DNA of 33,048 bases from Sporomusa silvacetica DSM 10669 (GCF_002257705.1 NZ_LSLK01000079.1:1-33048), one strand, 5' to 3'. Positions 17,144 to 26,353 are shown, counted from the first letter of the stretch. Notes: generated by a model from the letters alone, not told the origin. Translations and numbers: made by a program.

Positions 17144-18526
17144 CTACAAAAGCGATATGTCTTGAAATGCTTCCAGCATAGTTTCCATCTTCATGCCACG
17201 GGAGCCTTTAAGTAAAATATAATCCCCTGGCTTTAGCAGCTTGCGTAGGGCGTCAATCGCCGCTTTATGTTCGGTAAAAGATTGCGTAGATTTTACACCC
17301 TGTTCGCTGGCAGCAGCAGCAATATGTTTTGCTAGTTTTCCAACCGCTATGATACTATCTACACTTTGCTCTGCGGCTTGCCTGCCAACCCTGCGATGAG
17401 CCTCAACCGAGGCATCACCCAACTCTAACATATCACCCAGCACGGCAATTTTACGGCCCTTACTGATATTGGCTAATGTAGTAAGCGCGGCCGCCATTGA
17501 CAAAGGACTAGCATTATAAACATCATTGATGACCGTATATGGGCCGTATCTATTTATCTCAAGCCGCATAGCCCCGGGAACAAAACTACTAATTCCGGTT
17601 TGTATTTCACTCGGCTGCAGACCTAGCTCCCAGCCTACAGCAATAGCTGCAAGCGCATTATAAACATTATGAATACCGACTGTTGGTAATGTGACCGTAA
17701 AAGAACCGCGAGCACTGCAGCAATCAAAGGTAGTACTCAGTTCAGCATTTTTCCCGGAAGTTATGTTCTCAGCCCTGACAAACGCACTTGGAGCTAACCC
17801 ATAAAATACGACTCTGCCTTGGGTTTTGTGCTGCATATCCCGTACATGCGGGTCATCAGCATTGAGTACCACTATATCATCAGGTGCAATTGCCTCAACA
17901 AGTTCTGCTTTGGCAGACGCAATATTTTCAATTGATCCGAGAATTTCCATATGGGTTTCGCCGACATTTGTCACTACGCCTACTGTGGGTAATGCAATTT
18001 CAGTCAGCTCGCGGATTTCCCCGCTGGCCCGCATGCCCATTTCAACAACAGCAACCTCATGACTAGCTTCAAGCTTTAGTAGTGTAAGTGATAAACCGAT
18101 TTCATTATTAAAATTAGCTTCCGTCTTGAGCACTTTAAACCTGCTGGATAATACAGCTGCAAGCATATCTTTGGTCGTTGTTTTACCATTAGATCCTGTC
18201 ACGGCGATCACCGGAATATTGTATCGTTGCCGATGAAATCTGGCCAGAGCCTGCAACGCCGCCAACGTATTTATTACTTGGATTACAGTGACATAGTCAG
18301 GCACATTCACCGTCTTGCTGACAAGTAGAGCTGTTGCCCCTTTAGCTACAGCCTGAGCGACAAATTCATTGCCGTCAAAATGTTCACCAACCAAAGCAAC
18401 AAACAGATTCCCGGCCTGAATGCTCCTAGTGTCAGTCGAAATACCTTGGAACAGCTTGCTATTACCAACATTAATCAATCGACCACCAGTAGCCTTAAGC
18501 ACTTCGGTCAAACTAAAATCAGCCAT
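17144..18526 (-). CDS. murF: UDP-MurNAc-tripeptide--D-alanyl-D-alanine ligase
   Basis: 460 residues; adds the D-Ala-D-Ala made by Ddl to complete the pentapeptide. Visible: TDTRSIQAGNLFVAL at the N-terminus, P-loop VTGSNGKTTTKD (109-120), EMGMRASGEI, NVGETHMEILGS, and the C-terminal INDVYNASPLSM and VLGDMLELG. The ATG overlaps the last codons of murE by 8 bases, with GGAGATG upstream, indicating coupled translation. Confidence 0.97.
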   Translation of the reverse strand: MADFSLTEVLKATGGRLINVGNSKLFQGISTDTRSIQAGNLFVALVGEHFDGNEFVAQAVAKGATALLVSKTVNVPDYVTVIQVINTLAALQALARFHRQRYNIPVIAVTGSNGKTTTKDMLAAVLSSRFKVLKTEANFNNEIGLSLTLLKLEASHEVAVVEMGMRASGEIRELTEIALPTVGVVTNVGETHMEILGSIENIASAKAELVEAIAPDDIVVLNADDPHVRDMQHKTQGRVVFYGLAPSAFVRAENITSGKNAELSTTFDCCSARGSFTVTLPTVGIHNVYNALAAIAVGWELGLQPSEIQTGISSFVPGAMRLEINRYGPYTVINDVYNASPLSMAAALTTLANISKGRKIAVLGDMLELGDASVEAHRRVGRQAAEQSVDSIIAVGKLAKHIAAAASEQGVKSTQSFTEHKAAIDALRKLLKPGDYILLKGSRGMKMETMLEAFQDISLL

Positions 18527-20033
18527 TGTCGCTCATCTCCTTGATGACTTCACGCGCTACTTGCCGGTCATCAAAATCAATTGTTTTATCTTTTAAGATT
18601 TGATAGGTTTCATGACCTTTACCAGCAATAAGTACAACATCATGTGCTTTTGCCAATCGAATAGCCTGCGTAATCGCCTGACGGCGATCAGGAATTACTT
18701 CATAGCTTTTTCCATTTTTAGCTGCACATAAGGCCTCTTTGATACCTACTTCTACGTCTGCCAGTATCTTTTCCGGGTCTTCACTACGCGGATTATCTGA
18801 TGTCGCAAGGACAACATCGCCATATTGAACTGCTAGGTTACCCATAATTGGTCGTTTTGTACGGTCGCGATCACCACCACAACCAAAAACCACAATTATT
18901 CTTCCCTGGGCAAACTGTTTTGCCGTTTTTAGCACATTTTCCAAACCATCAGGCGTATGGGCATAATCTACAATCACCGTAAACGGTTGCCCGGCCTGCA
19001 CTAGTTCAAACCGTCCCGGTACACTAGTAAAACTTTCCAAGGCCTGTTTGATAACCTCGGGGGTAACCCCTTCGGCCAAAGCCGCCCCCACTGCCGCTAA
19101 AACATTATAAACATTAAACATGCCTGTAATGCTAAGCGATAGCTCCATAGTGCCAAATGGGCCTTTAACCTGGAAACTGGAACCAGTTTCTCTAATAGTA
19201 ACATTGTTGGCCGTCAAAACTCCATCTTTATTAACAGCATAACTGATTACCGGGCAAGCTGCATTCTGTGCCATAATGGCCCCGGCATTATCATCCAAAT
19301 TAACGACTGCTGTTTTACCTTGTTTCGTATTGGTGGGTTTGTTCAAACCGCGGAAGAGTTCGGCTTTGGCATCAATGTAATTTTCAAAAGTCTGATGAAA
19401 GTCTAAGTGATCCTGTGTCATATTGGTAAAGATACCTACATCAAACTCACAACCAGCCACCCGATTAAGCGCCAGGGCATGGGAAGAAACCTCCATAATA
19501 ACATACTCCATACCACTATTGACCATTTCTGCCAACGTACTTTGCAACTCAATAACATCAGGGGTAGTGTTTTTTATTGGTAGTGTCTTGTCATCAATAA
19601 GAGTCTGGATTGTTCCAATTAATCCAACTTTATGACCAGCTTTTCGCAAAATATCGCGAATTAAGTAAGTAGATGTAGTTTTGCCATTGGTACCAGTTAC
19701 ACCAATCATCCGTAACTTATGTCCAGGATAATCAAAAAAGCAAGGTACAATGGCCTGCATTGCCACCCGGGTATCGCCAACCTTGATTATCGTAATCGTA
19801 TCGTCAACTACATCTGACACATCTCTTTCTACTACCACAGCGACTGCACCACGCCGGGCAGCCTCAGCAATAAAATCATGCCCATCAACATGAACACCAC
19901 TTAGACAAAAGAACAATGTCCCTGGAACCACTTTGCGGGAGTCATGCGCCACTGCTTCAATGGTTTGATCAAGCTTTCCCAAAATCGTAGCGTCTGATAA
20001 TAATGTCGTTAATTGTTTTAAATTCTTGGCCAT
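18519..20033 (-). CDS. murE: UDP-MurNAc-L-Ala-D-Glu--meso-diaminopimelate ligase
   Basis: 504 residues. Visible: HDSRKVVPGTLFFCL, P-loop GVTGTNGKTTSTYL (111-124), EVSSHAL, NMTQDHLDFH, DYAHTPDGLENVL and GCGGDRDRTKRP. The substrate motif DNPRSEDP (413-420), with Arg in DNPR, is the mark of meso-DAP rather than lysine-adding enzymes, so the wall is DAP type. The start at 20033 has AGGAGG 7 bases upstream; an upstream in-frame ATG at 20075 would put that site inside the gene. Confidence 0.97.
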   Translation of the reverse strand: MAKNLKQLTTLLSDATILGKLDQTIEAVAHDSRKVVPGTLFFCLSGVHVDGHDFIAEAARRGAVAVVVERDVSDVVDDTITIIKVGDTRVAMQAIVPCFFDYPGHKLRMIGVTGTNGKTTSTYLIRDILRKAGHKVGLIGTIQTLIDDKTLPIKNTTPDVIELQSTLAEMVNSGMEYVIMEVSSHALALNRVAGCEFDVGIFTNMTQDHLDFHQTFENYIDAKAELFRGLNKPTNTKQGKTAVVNLDDNAGAIMAQNAACPVISYAVNKDGVLTANNVTIRETGSSFQVKGPFGTMELSLSITGMFNVYNVLAAVGAALAEGVTPEVIKQALESFTSVPGRFELVQAGQPFTVIVDYAHTPDGLENVLKTAKQFAQGRIIVVFGCGGDRDRTKRPIMGNLAVQYGDVVLATSDNPRSEDPEKILADVEVGIKEALCAAKNGKSYEVIPDRRQAITQAIRLAKAHDVVLIAGKGHETYQILKDKTIDFDDRQVAREVIKEMSDNG

Positions 20034-20119
20034 CCAAATTCCTCCTGCCCAAAATACAAAAAATTTTCTAATCAATAGGCGTTGTATTTATTTTTACCAT
20101 TATTCCCTATTCTAACGCT

Positions 20120-22207
20120 TTATTCAAAATAGATAGTAATGCTTGTGCCTGATAATACTTTACTCCCTGCCAACGGGTCTTGTTTAATAGCCTGACCGTT
20201 TGTTCCAACCGGTTTAATCGCAAGACCTAATTCAGCTAACGAATCTGACGCTTCCCGTAATGTCCGTCCGGTTAAGTCTGGAACAGTAACTTCACCAGTT
20301 GAATATCTTGGTGTCATAGTATAGAGTAGCACACCTCCGCCGCTAGGTATACGGCTACCCGGTTTAGGAATTTGGTCTGCAATCCTATCGCCAGTCTCCT
20401 CAATGCGCGGGATTAATCCGGCCTGTTGTAATTCCTTCATTGCTTCAGGAACACTCAGGTTTATAACACTAGGAACCAGCACGTGCGCTTGTTCAGTACC
20501 GGTTTGGCTGTTTGCCGATAATTGCGGATTAACCTTAAGATACTGCAATACATCCTTCATTACTGCACCAAATACAGGGGCAGCAATCTGACCACCATAG
20601 TATAGTCCAACAGGCTCATCAATGACAACCAGCATAGCTACCTGTGGGTCATCAGCAGGCGCAAACCCAACAAAGGATGCGACGTATTTATCAGGCAAAT
20701 AGCCACCTGCACCAACTTTTTGTGCAGTACCCGTCTTGCCGGCAATCTTGAAACCTTCAATATACGCATTTCTGCCAGAACCTTGCGATACTACTGACTC
20801 TAATATTTCTTTGACCTGTTTTGTGGTGGAAGGATCAAGAACTTGCCTGACAACATCAGGCTGAAAGGCTCTAATTACTTGCCCTGATTTGTCCTTTACT
20901 TCCCTTACAATCTGCGGCCTTAGCAGTTTACCATCATTAGCTACAGCCGCTGCTGCCGTAACCAATTGAATAGGAGTAACAGCAATACTTTGCCCGATAG
21001 ACATTGTCGCAATATTAATAGGCGTTGCTTTAGCTCTGTCAATCGTTATGCCTTTTGCTTCTCCCGGCAAATCAATATTGGTGTGTTGCCCCAAACCAAA
21101 AGCATCGATATAGCGATAAAACGACTCACGGCCTAACCGTAATCCTACATTAACAAATCCAACATTGCAAGAGTTCTGAACTACTTCGGCAAAAGTCTGA
21201 CTGCCGTGCCCGCCATGTTTCCAGCAATGAATCCTGCGCCCTTGTACTTCGACTTCTCCGGGATCAAAAAACTTTTCATCAGCCTTAACAATATGTTCAG
21301 ACATAACAGCAGATGTAGTAACGATTTTAAAAGTAGACCCTGGCTCATAGACATTCGATACAGCAATATTCCGCCATAATTTAGGGGAAAACTCACTGAA
21401 CTTATTAGGATTATAGTCTGGTCTATTAGCCAAAGCCAAGATACCGCCATCCCTTGGATCAATGGCAATGATGGTAACTGCCTTAGCCTGGGTTTCCTTC
21501 ATTACACGATCTAGTTCACGTTCGACAATCTGTTGAATAACCAGATCAAGGGTAAGATAGATATTATGACCGTCAATTGGCGGCGAAAAACGATGAGAAG
21601 CATTCGGTATTTCCCGGCCTCTGGCATCATACTCAATGACAATACTGCCAGAACGACCTTTTAAGTAACTGTCAAAGGTCATTTCTACTCCGTCAAGGCC
21701 TTGACTATCAATACCATTAAATCCGAGGACATGAGCAGCCAAATTATCATAGGGATAATAACGCCGGTTTTCCTGGGTAAGACCAATACCAGGAAGATTA
21801 AGCATTTGCACTTGGTGACCAATTTCTGGTTCAATCTTGCGTTTTATCCAAGTAAACGCCTGACGTTTTTTTAATATATTTGTAAGCTTGGTTTCATCTA
21901 ACGCCAAAATAGCAGCCAGTTTGGCTGCTGTTTCTTCAGGATTACGTATTTCGGCAGGTATTGCGTAGACAGATTCAGTACTAACACTAACTGCGAGCTC
22001 CCGGCCATTCCGATCATAAATAATACCCCGTTTGGCCTCAACCGGAATTTCGCGAATGCGTTGATCAACAGCATTTTCTGATAACCAGACACTTTTGTAA
22101 AACTGGAGATACAGTAAGCGACCAATCAACCCCATCATAATTACCGATATAATAAGAAAAAGGAACGCCACCCTTTTTCTTATGGTAACATGCGAAACAG
22201 TTGCCAC
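20120..22207 (-). CDS. Class B penicillin-binding protein with two PASTA domains (SpoVD/PBP2 type)
   Basis: 695 residues; septal transpeptidase that cross-links glycan strands made by FtsW/SpoVE. One membrane segment (about 12-34), a dimerisation domain beginning VEAKRGIIYDRNG (56-68), then the transpeptidase with S291-T-F-K294 (EPGSTFK), S346-C-N348 and K491-T-G. Two PASTA repeats follow at about 576-630 and 639-695 (VPSVINLSVPEAM and VPDLTGRTLREAS). GTG start with GGGGGAG 8 bases upstream. Only one such PBP is in the cluster, whereas B. subtilis has pbpB and spoVD side by side, so this one may serve both division and sporulation (inference). Confidence 0.93.
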   Translation of the reverse strand: MATVSHVTIRKRVAFLFLIISVIMMGLIGRLLYLQFYKSVWLSENAVDQRIREIPVEAKRGIIYDRNGRELAVSVSTESVYAIPAEIRNPEETAAKLAAILALDETKLTNILKKRQAFTWIKRKIEPEIGHQVQMLNLPGIGLTQENRRYYPYDNLAAHVLGFNGIDSQGLDGVEMTFDSYLKGRSGSIVIEYDARGREIPNASHRFSPPIDGHNIYLTLDLVIQQIVERELDRVMKETQAKAVTIIAIDPRDGGILALANRPDYNPNKFSEFSPKLWRNIAVSNVYEPGSTFKIVTTSAVMSEHIVKADEKFFDPGEVEVQGRRIHCWKHGGHGSQTFAEVVQNSCNVGFVNVGLRLGRESFYRYIDAFGLGQHTNIDLPGEAKGITIDRAKATPINIATMSIGQSIAVTPIQLVTAAAAVANDGKLLRPQIVREVKDKSGQVIRAFQPDVVRQVLDPSTTKQVKEILESVVSQGSGRNAYIEGFKIAGKTGTAQKVGAGGYLPDKYVASFVGFAPADDPQVAMLVVIDEPVGLYYGGQIAAPVFGAVMKDVLQYLKVNPQLSANSQTGTEQAHVLVPSVINLSVPEAMKELQQAGLIPRIEETGDRIADQIPKPGSRIPSGGGVLLYTMTPRYSTGEVTVPDLTGRTLREASDSLAELGLAIKPVGTNGQAIKQDPLAGSKVLSGTSITIYFE

Positions 22208-22232
22208 TTATTTATCTCCCCCATTATTCAGA

Positions 22233-22691
22233 TTACCGCCCTTTACTCGCCTCCACCGTGTGTACTTTGATTGCGCTTAACACTTTATCAGCAATCCTGT
22301 CATTACTATCAACAGCCGTTGGCTGAGATTGACTGCTGTCAGGCATAACTGTAGTTGCATAATAAGCGTTTCTGGGCACAACCATCCCCAAGTTCTTGGT
22401 AGCAAACTCTTCGATACGTTGTGGTGATTTAAGTTTAGCAATATCAAGACGTAAAAGTTCGTTTTCTTTTTCAATTTTTGCTACTTGGCTTTTAACTTTT
22501 ACCAAATCATAGCCTGCTTGAATAATGGTAGCACTCTGCATGGTTGTAACCGCTGCCATAATAGCAGCTAGGATTACTAGCATCAGGCACTTGGCACGCA
22601 ATCGTTTATCAGCTTTTCGTACAATCTTCGGCGTAGGTAAAGCGGTTTCTTGCTCACAAACAGGTATCTCCTGCTTTTTGTGTACTAACAT
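22233..22691 (-). CDS. ftsL: Cell division protein FtsL (septum formation initiator family)
   Basis: 152 residues: cytoplasmic N-terminus with basic residues, one membrane segment (about 34-55), then a heptad-like coiled coil (KVKSQVAKIEKENELLRLDI) and the short RIEEFATKNLGM motif common to FtsL/DivIC proteins. The sequence is poorly conserved as is usual, so the call rests on topology plus position between rsmH and the PBP gene. AAGGAGG precedes the ATG. Confidence 0.85.
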   Translation of the reverse strand: MLVHKKQEIPVCEQETALPTPKIVRKADKRLRAKCLMLVILAAIMAAVTTMQSATIIQAGYDLVKVKSQVAKIEKENELLRLDIAKLKSPQRIEEFATKNLGMVVPRNAYYATTVMPDSSQSQPTAVDSNDRIADKVLSAIKVHTVEASKGR

Positions 22692-22726
22692 TTTTATTGT
22701 TCCTCCTTACTATTTAGAACAATTCA

Positions 22727-23671
22727 TCACGATAACTTTTCCGCCAACCGCAGCTTAGCACTGCGGGCTCGTGGATTGTGCTCAATCTCATCTAACGATG
22801 GCAGTGTAGGTTTTCTTAGAACCTTTACTTTGGGTTTAGTATTACACATACATACTGGTAATTGTGGTGGACAAACACATGTTTTAGCTAACGCTTGCAA
22901 CGTTTGTTTGGCAATCCGGTCTTCCAGCGAATGAAATGTTATTATGCCAATATGCCCTCCTGGTTTTAACCTTTCCACCGCAGTAATGAAAGTATCCCGT
23001 AAAATTCCTAACTCGTTATTGACTTCAATTCGAATGGCCTGAAACGTTCGTTTAGCCGGATGGGGTCCATCCCGGCGTGCACCAGCCGGAATGGCTTTTT
23101 TGATAATATCCACCAGTTGCCTGGTTGTATCAATAGTAGCGTTTTTCCTGCTTTCCACAATAAATTTAGCAATTCGTTTAGCCCAGCGTTCCTCACCATA
23201 GTTGGCGATAACCTCTGTCAGCTGCTGCTCATCGTAAGTGTTTACTATATCATAGGCCGAAAAATCAGCCTCGGGGTCCATACGCATATCAAGCGGCGCA
23301 TCCTGCATATAGGAAAATCCCCGCTCAGCAACATCCAACTGATGCGATGAAACGCCTAAATCAAACAAAATTCCATCTACCAAGCTAATCTCTAAACGGT
23401 CAAGTATGGCACCTAAATTACGAAAATTATCCTGCACAATGCTAATCCGGCAAGCGGCCTCTGCCAACCGTTGCTGCCCCGCCTGAATAGCTGCAGCGTC
23501 TTGATCGATACCAATCAGCCATCCTGCTGGACCCATACGAGCAGCTAAACAAGATGAATGACCGCCCCCTCCTAACGTGCAATCTACATAAATACCCTGC
23601 GGATTGGAAAAAACCCCGGCAACACTTTCTTCCAACAGTACGCTGGTATGTTCAAATTCAAAACCCTGCAT
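22727..23671 (-). CDS. rsmH: 16S rRNA (cytosine(1402)-N(4))-methyltransferase
   Basis: 314 residues; SAM-dependent methyltransferase acting on the ribosomal P site. Visible: HTSVLLEE at the N-terminus, SAM-binding YVDCTLGGGGHS (28-39), ILFDLGVSSHQLD, the GFSYMQDAPLDMRMD motif, HPAKRTFQAIRIEVNNE and IITFHSLEDRIAK. The start has only a weak ribosome site (GAGTTG), unusual in this cluster. It directly follows mraZ, as in nearly all dcw clusters. Confidence 0.97.
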   Translation of the reverse strand: MQGFEFEHTSVLLEESVAGVFSNPQGIYVDCTLGGGGHSSCLAARMGPAGWLIGIDQDAAAIQAGQQRLAEAACRISIVQDNFRNLGAILDRLEISLVDGILFDLGVSSHQLDVAERGFSYMQDAPLDMRMDPEADFSAYDIVNTYDEQQLTEVIANYGEERWAKRIAKFIVESRKNATIDTTRQLVDIIKKAIPAGARRDGPHPAKRTFQAIRIEVNNELGILRDTFITAVERLKPGGHIGIITFHSLEDRIAKQTLQALAKTCVCPPQLPVCMCNTKPKVKVLRKPTLPSLDEIEHNPRARSAKLRLAEKLS

Positions 23672-23697
23672 TTTTTAACAACTCGTTTCGGTTATAA

Positions 23698-24129
23698 TTA
23701 AATACCCAAATCGGCGAGATTTTCAGCAATTTCAGCAACCGTGGGGCTGACTTTCTGGTTATATTCATCCCAGGCGGCCTTGTTCCAAACCTCAATTCGA
23801 GTCGACACACCAATTACAACTACATCTTTATCCAAGCGCGCATGCTCGCGCAAATTTGTCGGCAACAATACTCTTCCCTGTTTGTCACATTCCAGTTCAG
23901 CAGCTCCTGAAAAAAAGAAGCGAATAAAGGCTCTGGCTTCAGGTTTGGCTAACGGAAGCTTTTTTAATTTTTCTTCTAGGATAGCCCACTCACTGCGGGT
24001 ATATACAAATAAACAATTATCCAGTCCTTTGGTGGCAATAAATAGTTCTCCCAACTCATCCCGAAACTTAGCTGGGAAAATCAGTCGGCCTTTATTGTCA
24101 ATGGTATGTAAATACTCCCCCATAAACAC
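23698..24129 (-). CDS. mraZ: Transcriptional regulator MraZ
   Basis: 143 residues with two AbrB-like swapped-hairpin repeats. The first begins MFMGEYLHTIDNKGRLIFPAKFR; the second has CDKQGRVLLPTNLREHA. It binds direct repeats upstream of its own operon and controls dcw transcription. First gene of the cluster. Three AGTGG repeats at 10-base spacing lie 32-56 bases upstream, fitting autoregulation. Confidence 0.97.
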   Translation of the reverse strand: MFMGEYLHTIDNKGRLIFPAKFRDELGELFIATKGLDNCLFVYTRSEWAILEEKLKKLPLAKPEARAFIRFFFSGAAELECDKQGRVLLPTNLREHARLDKDVVVIGVSTRIEVWNKAAWDEYNQKVSPTVAEIAENLADLGI

Positions 24130-24160
24130 GGCTGTACCACCACCATCTAAAATAATTCAA

Positions 24161-24185
24161 CCACTTTACACCACTATATACCACT
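24161..24185 (-). promoter_or_regulatory. MraZ operator: three direct AGTGG repeats
   Basis: On the minus strand AGTGGTATAT, AGTGGTGTAA and AGTGGTTGAA follow each other with exact 10-base periodicity (plus-strand CCACT at 24161, 24171, 24181). MraZ proteins are known to bind several short GTG-containing direct repeats spaced one helical turn apart in front of mraZ. I could not place the promoter hexamers with confidence. Confidence 0.8.
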
Positions 24186-24205
24186 TTTTAGTTTATTCTT
24201 GGTAA

Positions 24206-24238
24206 ATAAAAAAAATCCTGCCTAAAAACCGCAGGATT
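24206..24238 (-). terminator. Terminator after the polysaccharide deacetylase gene
   Basis: 8-bp arms AATCCTGC (24214-24221) and GCAGGATT (24231-24238), followed by T8 on the minus strand. It insulates lgt-deacetylase from the dcw transcript. Confidence 0.8.
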
Positions 24239-24282
24239 CTAAAAAAAGAAAAATCTGGACTTAAGTCCTATATTCCATTAAA

Positions 24283-25113
24283 TTAATTTCTTATCAAACC
24301 AAAGCGTTCCAATACCGGTGCCGCGTTAAGCCTGACAAAAAAGCTTCGAAAGGTATGTTGTCCTCTAAATATAGGTATACGTTCAAGTGCATAGGGATTA
24401 CTTCCCGTACCAGCCTGACCATAGCGAATAGTAAAGGCTGCTTTATATCCTGCCTGTTTAACCATTTCTTCAATCTGGTGATTATATACGCCAGTAGGAT
24501 AGGCAAAATATCGCGCTTTAACTCCTAGTTGCCGTTCCAGCTCTTTGCGTGAGTTAGTCAGTTCTAGCATCGCATCCTCACGTGAAAGCTTGGTAAGAGC
24601 GGCGTGCGATACCGTATGGGAACCAAAAACAAAACCGTCTTTTTGCATTGTCCGTACTTGATCCCAGGACATAAAGTTTTCCTCATGTCCTATCTTATTC
24701 GTCACTAAAAATATGGTAGCTGTAAAACCATACTTTTTCATGATCGGATATGCATTGGTGAAATTATCCAAATAACCATCATCAAAAGTAATCAAAATGG
24801 GGTTTTCCGGCAATTCTCGATCATGATTGAGATAAGCCATAAGCTGGTCAGGTGTTATTGTCGTAAACCCATTTTGAGCTAAATATGCCATTTGCTCTTC
24901 GAATTCTTCTGGTGGTATTGACAACGCATGATAAAAGTTATCTACTTTATGATAATTTAAGATAGGCACATCAGCAAGTGAGCTACCTGCAACACGATCC
25001 GTATTGCGTCCCGCCACTACAGCAGTGGTGCTTACCACAGAAGATGATACTATTAGTAAAAAAACAAGGCCCATAATGAGAAACCATCCCTGACGTCGAC
25101 TAATGCGAACCAC
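24283..25113 (-). CDS. Membrane-anchored polysaccharide deacetylase (NodB domain)
   Basis: 276 residues. An N-terminal membrane anchor or uncleaved signal (about 9-30), then a carbohydrate esterase family 4 domain. Visible: PILNYHKVD, metal motif 1 TFDDG (109-113, D111/D112), motif 2 GSHTVSH (H166, H170), motif 3 RYFAYPTGVYN. It probably removes N-acetyl groups from peptidoglycan or another surface glycan outside the cytoplasmic membrane; the exact substrate is not evident. GTG start with GGGAGG 7 bases upstream. Its first 14 bases overlap lgt. Confidence 0.9.
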   Translation of the reverse strand: MVRISRRQGWFLIMGLVFLLIVSSSVVSTTAVVAGRNTDRVAGSSLADVPILNYHKVDNFYHALSIPPEEFEEQMAYLAQNGFTTITPDQLMAYLNHDRELPENPILITFDDGYLDNFTNAYPIMKKYGFTATIFLVTNKIGHEENFMSWDQVRTMQKDGFVFGSHTVSHAALTKLSREDAMLELTNSRKELERQLGVKARYFAYPTGVYNHQIEEMVKQAGYKAAFTIRYGQAGTGSNPYALERIPIFRGQHTFRSFFVRLNAAPVLERFGLIRN

Positions 25114-25924
25114 CGTCTCGCCTCCCTATAAGACTAAGCTGTATCCTGCTTGGTAGCCTATAGTTGCGCCACAATATAAGTACTCCGGCCACTAGAATGG
25201 CAATGACGCTAACCAGTTGCGCTAACCGCCACGCTCCAAACATTTCACTATCAAGCCGCAAACCTTCAATGACAAAGCGACCTGCTGAGTACAAAATAAT
25301 ATACAGCAAAAACACACTGCCAGATGCTGACTTACTTGGATGTTTAGTAAGCAGCCAGGTCATGATAATAAGTATACTAAATACAAATAAGTCCCACAAG
25401 CATTCATATAAAAAAATCGGATGAAAAAAATCAAACTGTTCATAGCCTAGCGGGCGATATATATAGTCAATGTAGATGCCCCAAGCAACATCAGTCGGAT
25501 AACCAAACACATCCTGATTAATAAAGTTTCCCCATTGACCTATCGCCTGCCCAAAAATAAGTCCTGGTGCTAGCATGTCGGCCCATCGCCAAAAAGAAAT
25601 TTTTTTCACTTGGCAATACACCCAAATTGTCAGAATGACGCCGATAATAGCACCATGGATAGCCAAACCACCATGTTGCACTTGCAGGATTTCAGTGGGG
25701 TTAGCTGCATAAAGCTGCCAATTTACAACAACATAATAGGCTCTGGCGGCCACTAAGCCTACAGGCAAACTATAGAGTGTCAACTCTAACAATCTGTCTG
25801 AATTTTCATTACGCAGATGGACATAATACCAGCTAATAGCCACTGCTATAATTATAGCAGTGGCTAAAATTAGCCCAAACCAATTAAAATGAATTGTCCC
25901 AATAGAAAAAGCAATTTTCTCCAT
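25100..25924 (-). CDS. lgt: Prolipoprotein diacylglyceryl transferase
   Basis: 274 residues, about seven membrane segments; attaches diacylglycerol to the lipobox Cys of prolipoproteins. Visible: GGLAIHGAIIGV with H90 (equivalent of E. coli H103), and the Lgt signature GQWGNFINQDVFG (129-141), then FLYECLWDL and GRFVIEGLRLDS. The signature has Gln130 where E. coli Lgt has the essential R143. The start at 25924 follows TTAGGAG; an upstream ATG at 25960 has no site. Forms a two-gene unit with the deacetylase. Confidence 0.95.
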   Translation of the reverse strand: MEKIAFSIGTIHFNWFGLILATAIIIAVAISWYYVHLRNENSDRLLELTLYSLPVGLVAARAYYVVVNWQLYAANPTEILQVQHGGLAIHGAIIGVILTIWVYCQVKKISFWRWADMLAPGLIFGQAIGQWGNFINQDVFGYPTDVAWGIYIDYIYRPLGYEQFDFFHPIFLYECLWDLFVFSILIIMTWLLTKHPSKSASGSVFLLYIILYSAGRFVIEGLRLDSEMFGAWRLAQLVSVIAILVAGVLILWRNYRLPSRIQLSLIGRRDGGSH

Positions 25925-26019
25925 ATAAGCTCCTAACATAACTCTGATTTCGTATAGCAAAATATAAATCAGTTAATAATAATAGCATGATTGCCATTCT
26001 CTAATTTCATAATAAAGTC

Positions 26020-26049
26020 ATGACAAATATTAGTCAAGTATGCTATAAT
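26020..26049 (+). promoter_or_regulatory. Sigma-A type promoter of the DUF1858 gene
   Basis: ATGACA (26020-26025), 18-base spacer, TATAAT (26044-26049) with an upstream TG making an extended -10. The gene starts about 50 bases further on. Confidence 0.75.
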
Positions 26050-26099
26050 AATTTATATTGTCAACATATTCCACTCTCAACTAAAGGAGGTTGTTAAAA

Positions 26100-26297
26100 A
26101 TGACTATCACTAAAGAAATGAGTATTGTTGATGTTGTTCAACAATACCCCCAAACTGTTGAAGTATTTCGCAATTATGGCATGGGTTGCTTAGGTTGTGC
26201 TGCTGCCCGCTTCGAAAATATTGAACAAGGCGCTGCTGCCCATGGTATTGACGTACCGGCATTGATTGCTGCCTTAAATGACGCAGTAAAAGCATAA
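26100..26297 (+). CDS. DUF1858 domain protein, disulfide-type small redox protein
   Basis: 65 residues, the whole protein being one DUF1858 domain. Pattern seen: ITKEMSIVDVVQQYPQTVEVF, then GMGCLGCAAA with C30 and C33 in a CxxC pair, then ENIEQGAAAHGID. Such proteins are small cytoplasmic factors, often near hybrid-cluster or ScdA-like iron-sulfur/nitrosative stress proteins; the biochemical role is not settled. AAAGGAGG 9 bases before the ATG decides the start (an in-frame TTG at 26091 is within the spacer). The only confident plus-strand gene; it converges on feoBA and shares a bidirectional terminator with it. Confidence 0.88.
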   Translation: MTITKEMSIVDVVQQYPQTVEVFRNYGMGCLGCAAARFENIEQGAAAHGIDVPALIAALNDAVKA

Positions 26298-26299
26298 TT

Positions 26300-26349
26300 G
26301 CAAAAAAATAAAAGCAGGGCTATCCATAGCCCTGCTTTTATTTTTTTGC
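26300..26349. terminator. Bidirectional terminator, 24-bp perfect inverted repeat
   Basis: Arms 26300-26323 and 26326-26349 are perfectly complementary with 2 bases between; GC core AGCAGGGCTAT flanked by A-rich and T-rich ends on each side. It serves the plus-strand DUF1858 gene and the minus-strand feoA. Confidence 0.9.
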
Positions 26350-26353
26350 TGCA

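Noticed and set aside
23741..24205. 154-residue plus-strand frame antisense to mraZ
   Set aside because: Mirrors the mraZ gene and runs through the MraZ operator; no ribosome site.
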